Of a stretch of DNA of 64,000 bases, positions 49,144-57,764 are shown piece by piece (position 1 is the stretch's first letter; every line of letters begins with the position of its first letter). The stretch is from Sphaerulina vaccinii (Eukaryota > Ascomycota > Dothideomycetes > Mycosphaerellales > Mycosphaerellaceae). The notes beneath the pieces were generated by a model. That model had not been told where the DNA came from. It searched no databases and worked only from the letters and a program-made list of their open reading frames with translations. The stretch lies in NCBI GenBank assembly GCA_022570795.1, contig JAKUDP010000016.1, forward strand, positions 124,001 through 188,000, in the 5' to 3' direction. A program made the translations under genes and the position numbers.

Positions 49144-50616
49144 ATGTTGCGTACGAAACTTATCCTATTACTAGGCTTTGGCCTGACAAGTTGTCTCGCT
49201 GCTGTTACGAATCCCGGACCTGATGGCTGGACTTCACTTGGCTGCTACACGGATTCGACCAGCGCAAGATCACTTCGATATGGGCAACAAATTAGCGCTG
49301 GTTCCAATGCCATGACAGTTGCAGAATGTACCAAGGCGTGCAAGGCTGCCAAGTATTCGCTTGCTGGGGTTGAGTACGCAAGAGAATGCTTCTGTGATAA
49401 TTCTATCCAGAATGGCGGAGCCAAAGCTACTTCTGGTTGCGACATGACCTGTACAGGAAACGCTACCGAGTATTGTGGAGGCTCCAATCGCCTCAATCTG
49501 TATCAAGTTAATGGTGCAGCGACTTCCAGCTCAAAGCCACCGACTACGACTAGTAGCTCCGCTACAAGCACAACGACTAAGATCTCATCCTCTACAACGA
49601 CATCTGTCAAGCCAACATCGAGCTCAGTCTCCAGTAGCACTGTTACGACTACGACTAGTACCAAGCCCACTTCAAGCTCTTCCACGACCAGTATCCCTCC
49701 TACAACATCCACTACTTCGAGCTCTTCCACAACCACTTCTTCAACTACAACTTCAGCCTCACCAAGCTCTACAGCTTGTCCGGACTTCTGGTCAGCGGTA
49801 GTCTCAGACCTGGCTGCAGGCATGCGAACAGATGGTCAATGCAACAATATCTCCCGAGCAGCCATTCGATATGCCTTCCACGACTCTGCAGCCTACTCCA
49901 GCAAAACTCCATTCTATGCCCCCGCAGCTGGTGGTGCCGATGGCTCCCTACTCCTTTCTACCACCGAGATAAATCGCGTCGATCATGACGGCCTCCGAGA
50001 CTTCCACACCATCATCAAATCAAAGCTCGCATCATACAAAAAATCCGGCTACGCCATCGGAGCCGCAGATCTAATCCAAGTCGCAGGCGCCATAGGAGTT
50101 CTAGCTTGTCCAGGAGGCCGCATCGGACGCGTCTACGTCGGACGCGCAGACACAGATAAAGAAGCACCCGATGGCCTTCTCCCACAAGCCTTCGGTACTG
50201 GTTCAGACGAAGCAACTCTCACGCAACTCTTCTTGGACAAAGGCTTCAACGCTCGAGATTTCGCAGCTTTGCTAGGTGCACATAGCACTTCTATCGCCAA
50301 CTTTCAGCAAAAGTTCGGCATGGCAGCAGGCACGCCGCAGGATTCTACACCCGGGACATGGGATATCAACTATTATAATGAGACCTACTTCCCACCTGCT
50401 GGGATTGGGAGATTTGATAGTGATATCAACTTGAGTAAGAATCAGTCGAGAGAAGCTGTGGGTTACCAGTTTCAGAGTTTTGTGGGAAGGCCGGCGCAGT
50501 GGGGTGCTTCGTTTTCGAGTGCGTTCCAGGCGCTCAGCCTGTTGGGTGTTCCGGCAGATGTGAGAAGCAATATGCAGGATTGTACGAATGTTGTTGCTGC
50601 GGTGACGTTTTCGTGA
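49144..50616 (+). CDS. Secreted WSC-domain class II-type haem peroxidase
   Basis: 490 residues in one frame, in three parts. Residues 1-20 are a clear signal peptide (Met-Leu-Arg, then a Leu-rich core). Residues about 25-118 form a WSC carbohydrate-binding module: GCYTD opening, eight-cysteine spacing, CFCD and a YCGG motif. Residues 119-210 are an almost pure Ser/Thr linker, doubtless O-mannosylated. From about 211 a plant-type peroxidase domain follows: distal Arg242 and His246 in RYAFHDSA, Ca-site-like GGADGSL, and proximal His380 in LLGAHSTS. Peroxidases of this class oxidise phenolics and related substrates using hydrogen peroxide; the WSC module would hold the enzyme at a glucan or other polysaccharide. 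The Trp needed at the surface of true lignin peroxidases cannot be judged here. A 122-bp gap separates it from the next gene on the same strand. Confidence 0.9.
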   Translation: MLRTKLILLLGFGLTSCLAAVTNPGPDGWTSLGCYTDSTSARSLRYGQQISAGSNAMTVAECTKACKAAKYSLAGVEYARECFCDNSIQNGGAKATSGCDMTCTGNATEYCGGSNRLNLYQVNGAATSSSKPPTTTSSSATSTTTKISSSTTTSVKPTSSSVSSSTVTTTTSTKPTSSSSTTSIPPTTSTTSSSSTTTSSTTTSASPSSTACPDFWSAVVSDLAAGMRTDGQCNNISRAAIRYAFHDSAAYSSKTPFYAPAAGGADGSLLLSTTEINRVDHDGLRDFHTIIKSKLASYKKSGYAIGAADLIQVAGAIGVLACPGGRIGRVYVGRADTDKEAPDGLLPQAFGTGSDEATLTQLFLDKGFNARDFAALLGAHSTSIANFQQKFGMAAGTPQDSTPGTWDINYYNETYFPPAGIGRFDSDINLSKNQSREAVGYQFQSFVGRPAQWGASFSSAFQALSLLGVPADVRSNMQDCTNVVAAVTFS

Positions 50617-50738
50617 GGAGCGGCAGTGACAAGTGACGAGAGATGGGGAGTGAGTTACTTGTGATATTTTAGCTCCCTTAGAGACATTGATAAACCTTCC
50701 CTCTCTAGTCTCTCTCTTTCTCTGACCTACAACCCAAC

Positions 50739-52199
50739 ATGGCTCCAGACTCAGGACGCCGCCGGAGTGCCCGCCTTGCGGAGCTCGAAGAGAACAACAT
50801 AGAACCAGCTCTCTGGCCACTTCCCTTGCTATTCTCTACTCCAGACCCAAGACCGCGACTTGCAGAACTCGACGAGAAAGATATAGAACCAGCGGCTATT
50901 CCTCGTGCTTCTGACCGTCACGCGAATATGGCTCCAGACTCAGGATGTCGCCTTGCTCAGCTAAGCGAGGACGATACAGAGCCGGCAGCAGATGCCTCTT
51001 CAATGTCTGACGCTCCTGCCAACATGACTCCACAAGTGGAACCTCGCCAAAGCGCTGGCCTCGCTGAGCTGGACGGTAACGAAATAGAGCCAGCAGATGT
51101 CTCTTCAGTTCCTGATCTCCACGCCAACAAGAGTCTATCCTCAGGACGTCGCCAAAGCGCTCGCCTTGCAGAGTTTCATAAGATCGACACTGGATCAAGA
51201 GATGCACTAGCAAACCGCGATGTGATCAATCCCAGCGTCGTCGAAGGAGTGGCTCCTCCACCACCACGCCGCCGAAGCGCTCGCCTGGGCAAGGTCATCG
51301 ACCACGGCAGTGAAACAGAGATCGCTGCACCACTCTGCAATGTGGCTAGTCCTGACATCGTCCAAGAAGAGATTCCCTCACCACGCCGTAGCTCGCCAAT
51401 ACCAGCATTGGCAACCAATCCGCTCGTTGGAGATGACGGCAGCACTGCCAGCGCATTCCCATTTCTGAGTCTTTCGGCCGAGCTTCGCAACAGGATCTAC
51501 TCGATGGCTCTCTGTGAGGCCAAAGATGGCTACGACTCCAACCTCGCTGCTCTCAAATTCCCCTCTATCACTCGAGCCTCTCGACAACTGCGACAGGAGT
51601 CACTAGCCTTTCTGTTCGCCGAGCGCAACTTCGTGCTCTACGTCGGATCAGATCTGCCTGTTAGTCACGAATTGAGAACCGGATGCCGCCTTCGAAGCTG
51701 GTTCGATCCACGGAGCACGAAGTGTGGAACATTGGGCTTCAAGCACGTTGCTCGCAACTTCATGAAAAGGGCCGGTGCCTCAGCTCTGTTTCGAAACATC
51801 ATATTTGAGGTGTATCCAGGCCGCAACGTGTCAGAGGTACGTTACGGCAGACTCATCTACGGCACGGTTCCTTATGATTCGGAGTGGTGGCACACACGGC
51901 ATCACTTCGCGAGTCTGAATGTCAAGGTTGTCAATAACAGATTGGTCTCCTCGCAGTCATGGGGTGATCCTCTAAGTCGCGCGGGATTCGAGTTTGTTGA
52001 TCTTATGGGTGTGCTGCGAGGCGTTACTGATGTCGCACATTCCATCACCGAACGTGACGGCTTCGGAGGCTTTACTACTCATGACTTGACCGAGATTGCA
52101 GCGGCGTTTCGCGTTGATAAGCGGCCAAGGCCATCGAAGAAGATGTATCGGGGTCGAAGTATGGTCGAATGGAGCCTTGGCTTGATCACAAGCGTGTAA
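50739..52199 (+). CDS. 2EXR/F-box-like protein with N-terminal RSARL repeats
   Basis: 486 residues without introns. The N-terminal 190 residues contain six spaced units built on [RG]-R-[RQ]-SARLAEL or a decayed form, most followed by an acidic stretch and IEPA; units start near 50754, 50845, 50945, 51040, 51140 and 51265. The C-terminal part has the PFLSLSAELRNRIYSMAL motif (about residues 245-262) and a RQLRQESLAFLF helix, as in fungal 2EXR/F-box-like proteins expanded in Dothideomycetes. No catalytic motif, signal peptide or membrane segment. The repeat array is unusual in combination with this domain: RSARL-type sequence is basic and could bind nucleic acid or act as a degron, but that is only a guess. 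Confidence 0.7.
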   Translation: MAPDSGRRRSARLAELEENNIEPALWPLPLLFSTPDPRPRLAELDEKDIEPAAIPRASDRHANMAPDSGCRLAQLSEDDTEPAADASSMSDAPANMTPQVEPRQSAGLAELDGNEIEPADVSSVPDLHANKSLSSGRRQSARLAEFHKIDTGSRDALANRDVINPSVVEGVAPPPPRRRSARLGKVIDHGSETEIAAPLCNVASPDIVQEEIPSPRRSSPIPALATNPLVGDDGSTASAFPFLSLSAELRNRIYSMALCEAKDGYDSNLAALKFPSITRASRQLRQESLAFLFAERNFVLYVGSDLPVSHELRTGCRLRSWFDPRSTKCGTLGFKHVARNFMKRAGASALFRNIIFEVYPGRNVSEVRYGRLIYGTVPYDSEWWHTRHHFASLNVKVVNNRLVSSQSWGDPLSRAGFEFVDLMGVLRGVTDVAHSITERDGFGGFTTHDLTEIAAAFRVDKRPRPSKKMYRGRSMVEWSLGLITSV

Positions 52200-52255
52200 G
52201 CTTACTGGGCAATTTGTAGTGATCAGAAGGTAGCGTGGGTTCACACACTGTCTAC

Positions 52256-53338
52256 TTAGCTCAAGCGGTATGCCAGCCGAGCAGTCTCCTTCCAGACCAT
52301 CGACCTTTCCACGTCGCTGAGACGGAACTCAGCGTCATCGAGTGACGACAGAACCACATCTTTCCAGGTCGGCCATGAGCTCTCCTTAGCCGGCCCTCGC
52401 AGATTACAAACAGGCCAGTCGCTCCCAAACATGACTCTTTCCTGACCAAAGACATCAAACACATATTCAACCCATTCCTTCATGTGTCTCGCTATAGCAT
52501 CGCAGTTGTTACTCGCTAGGACATCCTCTGGAAGCTCGCTGAACCCGCCAGACAGTTTCATATATGTCTTGTCTAAGTCTGCCATGGCTGCAATAGCCTT
52601 TGCCCACTGCTGAAAAGGTGACAGTGGCTTGTCGGGCCCAGGCGGTACTTGGTGCGCTTTGAAGTCCGGTTTGCAAAGATGGTTGATCACAAATGTGACC
52701 TTTACTTCGTCGGACACGCCAAGATGTGCTTTCTTCATTGCCTTTGCCATAGCCTCTAATTGCCATGTTCCACCTGAGTGCTGATCAACGCCCACGTCAA
52801 ACGTGAACCCTCTCCTCCCGAGAAGCTTTAAGTTGTTGATAAAGTCTGCGCTCTCGACAAGCTTTTCAAACTCCTTTTGGTCCTGGATAGCTTGCAACAG
52901 ATATCTGAATCCTTTGATGCGTTTCCACGTCTCAGCTCCAGCAGTTTCTTCAACTAATCGCAACCAATCTTCCAGAACGCTCGTTGGTTGATTCATAGGT
53001 GCCCATGCCACGATTCCAACGAGAAGTCGACTAGCACGCTCTCCATACTCGCCTTCAACGATCGATCGCAAGAACCTGATCTCGAGCAAAGGTCCTGCAG
53101 CCCAGGATCTGAGATCATCATTCGGCTTGTCATATCGAACATCAGTTTCGACGTATATCACGCCTTCGACAACAATATCTGATTGCTCAGCCTGCTTGGC
53201 AGCTTTCAGGTAGTCATCTAGGATGTGTTGTTTCGCCAGAGGCATACCCGGCGTCATCCACGTGTGACCTTCCGTGTTCGACATCGACTCGGGCCAGAGA
53301 TGGATATGACTATCGATCATCGATAGTTTGCGCGCCAT
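52256..53338 (-). CDS. LRA2: L-rhamnono-gamma-lactonase, amidohydrolase fold (LRA2 type)
   Basis: Second enzyme of the fungal non-phosphorylative L-rhamnose pathway, opening L-rhamnono-1,4-lactone to L-rhamnonate in the cytosol. The start at 53338 (MARKLSMIDSHIHLW) puts the metal-binding His11-x-His13 at the usual place near the N-terminus; a longer frame from 53473 would add 45 uncharacteristic residues. The protein is 360 residues, a TIM-barrel amidohydrolase of the COG3618 group, with an INHLCKPDF segment (metal His) near residue 225 and a conserved GSDWPVCNL near 322 (metal Asp). It is divergent from LRA1, with a 507-bp gap. The COG3618 family also includes fucono- and other sugar lactonases; the rhamnose assignment rests mainly on its neighbour. 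Confidence 0.8.
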   Translation of the reverse strand: MARKLSMIDSHIHLWPESMSNTEGHTWMTPGMPLAKQHILDDYLKAAKQAEQSDIVVEGVIYVETDVRYDKPNDDLRSWAAGPLLEIRFLRSIVEGEYGERASRLLVGIVAWAPMNQPTSVLEDWLRLVEETAGAETWKRIKGFRYLLQAIQDQKEFEKLVESADFINNLKLLGRRGFTFDVGVDQHSGGTWQLEAMAKAMKKAHLGVSDEVKVTFVINHLCKPDFKAHQVPPGPDKPLSPFQQWAKAIAAMADLDKTYMKLSGGFSELPEDVLASNNCDAIARHMKEWVEYVFDVFGQERVMFGSDWPVCNLRGPAKESSWPTWKDVVLSSLDDAEFRLSDVERSMVWKETARLAYRLS

Positions 53339-53845
53339 GATGTCGGTTGATTGTCGATACACCTGGACACCACAGCTGCAGATGAAGATGGTGTGAGGAT
53401 GTCGCTTTGATGCTGTCAGGCGTGCTCGCCTCGAAGCAGTCGAGATGCAGTCGTTCAAAACATGCACGAGCAATCACTGGCAGGTAGAATCTTGCTTGTC
53501 GTTTGGCTGCAACTGCAATGCCGGTTCGGACGCCCGCCAGCTCAACGCATATCGGCCATGCACTGCTGTACTGTAGCGAGTGCCGATGTATCGGAGGATC
53601 GGTGTCTGATGTCTGAAGTTGTTGTGGCCAAAAGTCAAGCTCGTGCAGCTCGCTTGTCATTGCACCGAAGCTTGCCCCTCTTGCAGCCCACTTTGACACG
53701 AGAGTTCCGTTTTCAACAAGCACTTGTACCGAAAAAAGTTCGCCAGGTCGCGTAATCAAGTACACGCGTGGTAGGGTCGTACCATGTCTTCTTCTCAGCG
53801 ACTTCCTAGACCTTTCATGCTTAGCCTGACAGAGTTCTACAGACA
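53339..53845. promoter_or_regulatory. Bidirectional promoter region of the LRA1/LRA2 pair
   Basis: 507 bp between the two divergent starts. A CGG-N5-CGG direct repeat lies at 53592-53602 and a CCG-N3-CGG everted repeat at 53521-53529, both of the kind recognised by fungal Zn2Cys6 regulators. Such short motifs arise by chance often, so binding is unproven. Confidence 0.45.
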
Positions 53846-54683
53846 ATGGCAGCACTTCTGCAAGGAAAGGTAGCAGCAATCACTGGAGCTGTGACTGGCA
53901 TTGGGAGAGCAATAGCCCTGGACTATCTCAGGCATGGTGCCAGCGTCGCAGTGAACTACTATCCAGATGAGAAGTCGAGGAGCCAGTATGAGGCATTGCA
54001 AGAAGAAGTCGGTGGTGATGCGAAGTTAATTGGCGTGCCTGGAGATATCACCAAACCAGAGAGTGGACAAGAGTTGGTGAAGAAGACTGTTGAGAAGTTT
54101 GGAAAGCTAGACATCTTTGTGAGCAATGCAGGCGTATGCCAATTCGCAGACTTTTTGACGTACGTATGGGATATACCTCGATCGTCCATCGTTGATCGCG
54201 TCATAACTGACATGCTGTAGGATGTCGCCAGACCTCGTCAACCATACCATATCCACCAATCTGAATGGCGCCTTCTTCGCAATCCAGGCAGCCGCGCAGC
54301 AGATGGCTAAGCAGGAGCCATCGGGAGGCAGCATCATTGGCGTCTCGTCCATCTCTGCCCTCGTCGGTGGTGCTGGGCAAACACATTACACCCCAACGAA
54401 GGCTGGGATACTGTCTCTGATGCAGAGCACAGCTTGTGCGCTTGGAAAATACGGCATTAGGTGCAATGCTCTTCTGCCAGGCACGATCCGAACACAACTC
54501 AATGATGAGGATCTGGCGAGCGCAGAGAAGCGATCATACATGGAAGGCCGGATCCCTCTAGGCAGATTGGGACAGCCGAAGGACTTAGCAGGCCCTGCAG
54601 TGTTCCTGGCTAGTGATCTCAGCGAATATGTGACTGGTGCACAGTTGTTGGTCGATGGAGGTCTGTTTGTGAATCTGCAATAG
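53846..54683 (+). CDS. LRA1: L-rhamnose 1-dehydrogenase, short-chain dehydrogenase (LRA1 type)
   Basis: First enzyme of the fungal L-rhamnose pathway, oxidising L-rhamnose to its lactone with NAD(P). Exons 53846-54159 and 54221-54683, split by a 61-nt intron, give 258 residues, the same length as I recall for the characterised yeast enzyme. SDR features: the TGAVTGIG cofactor motif at 13-20, NAG near residue 95, catalytic Ser147/148, Tyr161 and Lys165 (YxxxK in HYTPTKAG), and a PGTIRT segment. The C-terminal half (NLNGAFFAIQAAAQQM; STACALGKYGIRCNA; AQLLVDGGLFVNLQ at the end) is strikingly close to yeast RHA1/LRA1 as I know it. Its stop is only 9 bp from the stop of the convergent ROK1 gene. 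Confidence 0.9.
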
Positions 54684-54692
54684 AACCAGATC

Positions 54693-56816
54693 TTAATCGA
54701 AGCCGCCAAAGTCTGTGTCATCAGCTGCGGCCTCAGTCGATGCTGCTTCTCTTCGTTGACTTCCGAGAATGGCGCCTTTCCGCTTGTTTTCTTCTCGTCG
54801 AATGAAGCCTGCTTTCGTACTGATCTTTGATCTGCGAGCTGTCTTTGGGTCCTTGTTCATCCCTCTCGCCGTTCTTGCCTCAACTCCGTGCTTCTTGAGG
54901 TTCTGCTTATCTTTCTTGCCCAGGTGTGGCAAAGCATCGAGCAGCCACGTCTGCATACCTGTATCGGACGAGCCTTTCTGCTTCTGTGCTGTAGCGACCA
55001 CATTTGCGATCGGCTTCATGTAGGGTATGTCCTCTTGGCTGAAGAAAGTTACAGCTACGCCTCCTTCACGCCCGGCACGGCCAGTGCGACCAACTCGATG
55101 AATATATGCTGCGCTGGAGGTAGGTATGTCGTAGTTCACGACACCATTGACACCACGAAAGTCAACGCCTCGCGAGAGCAGGTCAGTTGTGATGAGTACC
55201 CAGACCTCTCCTTTGCGAAACTTGGTCATGACACTATCGCGTGCTATGTCCGATAGGTCCGAGTGTAAGACCGCGATCCTACTTATTCCGCCAGCTTCGG
55301 CAGGTATGTCATAGAGTAGCTCGGAGTGCAGAGCAATAGCTCGTTCGATCGTCTGCGTGAAGACGAGAAAAGGTGGTAGCAGTGGTGGTCCGGAGTCTGC
55401 TGAAGTTGTGGCAGGATGTAGGAGGTTCCGCAACCCCATGAGCTTTCCTTGCTCTGAAGCTGAGTAGATGAGTTTGTGCTCGATGTTTGGGACTGCCGAG
55501 TCCTTGAGGCCAACGACAAGTCTGATAAGAGGCACCTCGTTGGTATCCTGCAAATCTAGTTTGACCCGCCTCTGGTGTATGACTGATCGTGCCAGCTCCT
55601 CTATGTTGCTGCCCATAGTCGCTGACCAAAGGCTCGCGCGCAGATCGTCTCGCGGTAAGCTATTCCATATTGCCAATGTCTGGTCTCGGAACAGAGGGTC
55701 AAGCAGAACATCTGCCTCATCCAGGATAAGGTACCTCACATCGGAAAGAGCACTAGCCTTGTCCAACTGCTCATCTTGCACCATACTGGCTAGCACTCCA
55801 GGAGTTGATACCAGAATATCTGATTTGACAATTGTTCCGCTCGTACTCGACAGGTCGTCGTGCTGCTGATCGTCCTCGCTGTCACTTTCCAGTATGGGAG
55901 CTGTCGGCAGCCCCAGCTTCATGCCTTTTCGTACTTGCGTCACACGTAGACCAGTGTTTCGAGCAAGTTTCTTGCATTCGTTGACGATTTGACTAGCGAG
56001 CTCCTTGGTCGGAGCGAGGATGATCGCAGATATAGCTTTCGGGGTGTTTTTCGTTTCTCGTCTGAGCTGCGAAAGATGATGCAGCAATGGAATGGCGAAC
56101 GCAAGAGTCTTGCCGCTGCCAGTAGGTGCCACTGTCAACAAATCAATGTTCTTATGGCTATCTGCCGGCGACAAAGCACCACTAGAAGACAACAGAGAGC
56201 TAGGTGGCTCCAGTAAAAGAGGAATTGCACCTAGCTGTACCTCCGTTGGCGTAGCATAGCCTTGCTCCTCGACATTGCTTGCCACCCGCGAAGAGCACCC
56301 ATATTTTTCACGTAGTTCGGCGAAAGACTGTAGAGGCTGTGGATATACTGGCAGCTTTTCTGCTTTGTCCGGCTGAGTCTTTTGCTTCTTCTTCTTCTTC
56401 AAGCGCTTCTTCGTGGCAGCAGTTGGGTTAAGCCATGTGACTTTCAGCTTATGCTGTCGCAATATGCCTTTGCATTCTTCAACAGCAAGCAAAGGGACAG
56501 TGCTTTGCGACGAGTGAAATGGTTCATCATTTCTCTGCTCGTTTGATGCTGCTCCTGCCCTTTTTTCAGGTGGAACTTCATTGTCGCCACTCTTGCGAGC
56601 TACCTTGGGCTGACCGCCGCCGAAGAAATCCAGCTCTGCTGAAGTCTCAGTAGCCTCCTGCGCTCGCTTGCGCTTCTTCGAACTGGTTGCGACTGCCTCG
56701 TTCTGGGATGGGAAAAGTTGTGGTTGCACATTTTGGCCACTCGATGGTGTGCTTCGCTGAACAGGCGCGGTTTTCGAGCGCTTCGCCGACCGCGACAGTA
56801 GCTTAAGGGGATCCAT
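54693..56816 (-). CDS. ROK1: DEAD-box RNA helicase ROK1 / DDX52
   Basis: Nucleolar helicase for early 18S rRNA processing and small-subunit assembly. One 707-codon frame. The N-terminus (about 1-170) is basic and disordered with a Lys-rich KKRLKKKKKQK run. The helicase core has a Q-motif-like TPTEVQLGAIP near residue 200, motif I APTGSGKT near 232, LDEAD near 362, SAT near 397, and a C-terminal lobe with GVDFRGVNGVVNYDIP and HRVGRTGRAG (about 555-590). The GVDF-x-GV wording and the position of the basic N-terminus match ROK1/DDX52 rather than other DEAD-box groups. A divergent 187-bp gap separates it from ATP20. Confidence 0.9.
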   Translation of the reverse strand: MDPLKLLSRSAKRSKTAPVQRSTPSSGQNVQPQLFPSQNEAVATSSKKRKRAQEATETSAELDFFGGGQPKVARKSGDNEVPPEKRAGAASNEQRNDEPFHSSQSTVPLLAVEECKGILRQHKLKVTWLNPTAATKKRLKKKKKQKTQPDKAEKLPVYPQPLQSFAELREKYGCSSRVASNVEEQGYATPTEVQLGAIPLLLEPPSSLLSSSGALSPADSHKNIDLLTVAPTGSGKTLAFAIPLLHHLSQLRRETKNTPKAISAIILAPTKELASQIVNECKKLARNTGLRVTQVRKGMKLGLPTAPILESDSEDDQQHDDLSSTSGTIVKSDILVSTPGVLASMVQDEQLDKASALSDVRYLILDEADVLLDPLFRDQTLAIWNSLPRDDLRASLWSATMGSNIEELARSVIHQRRVKLDLQDTNEVPLIRLVVGLKDSAVPNIEHKLIYSASEQGKLMGLRNLLHPATTSADSGPPLLPPFLVFTQTIERAIALHSELLYDIPAEAGGISRIAVLHSDLSDIARDSVMTKFRKGEVWVLITTDLLSRGVDFRGVNGVVNYDIPTSSAAYIHRVGRTGRAGREGGVAVTFFSQEDIPYMKPIANVVATAQKQKGSSDTGMQTWLLDALPHLGKKDKQNLKKHGVEARTARGMNKDPKTARRSKISTKAGFIRREENKRKGAILGSQRREAASTEAAADDTDFGGFD

Positions 56817-57003
56817 GTGTCGTCCGTCTGCTTATATTCTGCGCGTGCAGAACATTTTGCGATTTTGGTAGGAAGCCAAAGATCGACGAAGACGCGAGCC
56901 ATAAAAATCTTAGCGCTTTCAGGTCCGGCATTTCCCGGCTTGACTTTTGCAACAGCTCAGGCCATTGAAACGCAGCTTCAGATACCAGCACAATCACATC
57001 ACA
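56817..57003. promoter_or_regulatory. Short bidirectional promoter, ROK1 / ATP20
   Basis: Only 187 bp between two head-to-head start codons. The sequence is AT-enriched near 56850-56910; no consensus element is certain. Confidence 0.5.
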
Positions 57004-57764
57004 ATGGCATCTCCAGCCACGTCCCGGATGGTCCTGCGCCAGTCCAAGGTCCTCTTCCAGCGCCGCGCTGCGTCCACGACCTCTGAAGCCGCCAATGCCG
57101 CATCAAAGGCCGGAACAGCGGCCAAGGAGACAGTACAGAATACGGCATCAAAAGCACAGCAAGGACTATCCAAAGTGACAAGCTCGGCCGGACCAGCGCT
57201 GAGCAAGGCTGCATCGAGCGTCAGCAGCAGCTTGTCCAGTGTCGGCGGGCGTACAGGCCAGCTGATCGGCTTCGTGCAAGGTGAGGAGAGGGAGTGGCTG
57301 GGCTAAGGGCAACAATGATCTGACCGAGCGTGAAATAGGTCTTGTCCCACACGTTGTGTACTATGGCAAAGTTGCAGGTGAACTCGGTAAAATAGTGTAC
57401 ACTGGACGCGGCATGCAGCCACCGTAAGCGCAGCGCAGCAATCAGTAGTTATTCTGACAGGAACACTAACTACTCCTCCAGCAACGCGCAAACCGTCCAG
57501 ACCGCCATTGCACCACTTCGAAACGCAGTGTCTAATCCTGCTAGCCTAGGGTCGCGAACTGCTAAGGCCGCCGAGAAGACCGCAGACCAGGCTATCAACA
57601 ACCCACAATCATTCCTGGAACGACTAAGGAACCTCGACTCCGGCGCCTTGACGCAGGTCGGCATCGTGACTGCTGAAACCATTGGTTTCTTCTCGATTGG
57701 CGAGATCATTGGGCGCTTCAAGCTCGTTGGGTACAGGAGCAGCGCGGCGCACGAGCACCACTGA
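57004..57764 (+). CDS. ATP20: Mitochondrial F1Fo-ATP synthase subunit g (Atp20)
   Basis: Inner-membrane subunit needed for ATP synthase dimer formation and cristae shape. Exons 57004-57280, 57339-57423 and 57482-57764 give 214 residues, with introns of 58 and 58 nt in phase. The N-terminus is a basic, hydroxylated presequence (MASPATSRMVLRQSKVLFQR), followed by an Ala/Ser-rich segment (about 25-85). The conserved core VPHVVYYGKVAGELGKIVY sits in exon 2, and a C-terminal membrane helix (about 185-205) has GFFSIGEIIGRF, a GxxxG-like face typical of subunit g. Start at 57004 is used because an upstream in-frame ATG would place extra residues before the presequence. The long Ala/Ser linker is larger than in yeast Atp20. 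Confidence 0.88.

Noticed and set aside
53462..53755. 97-codon frame in the LRA1/LRA2 intergenic region
   Set aside because: No family resemblance, and it overlaps the shared promoter.
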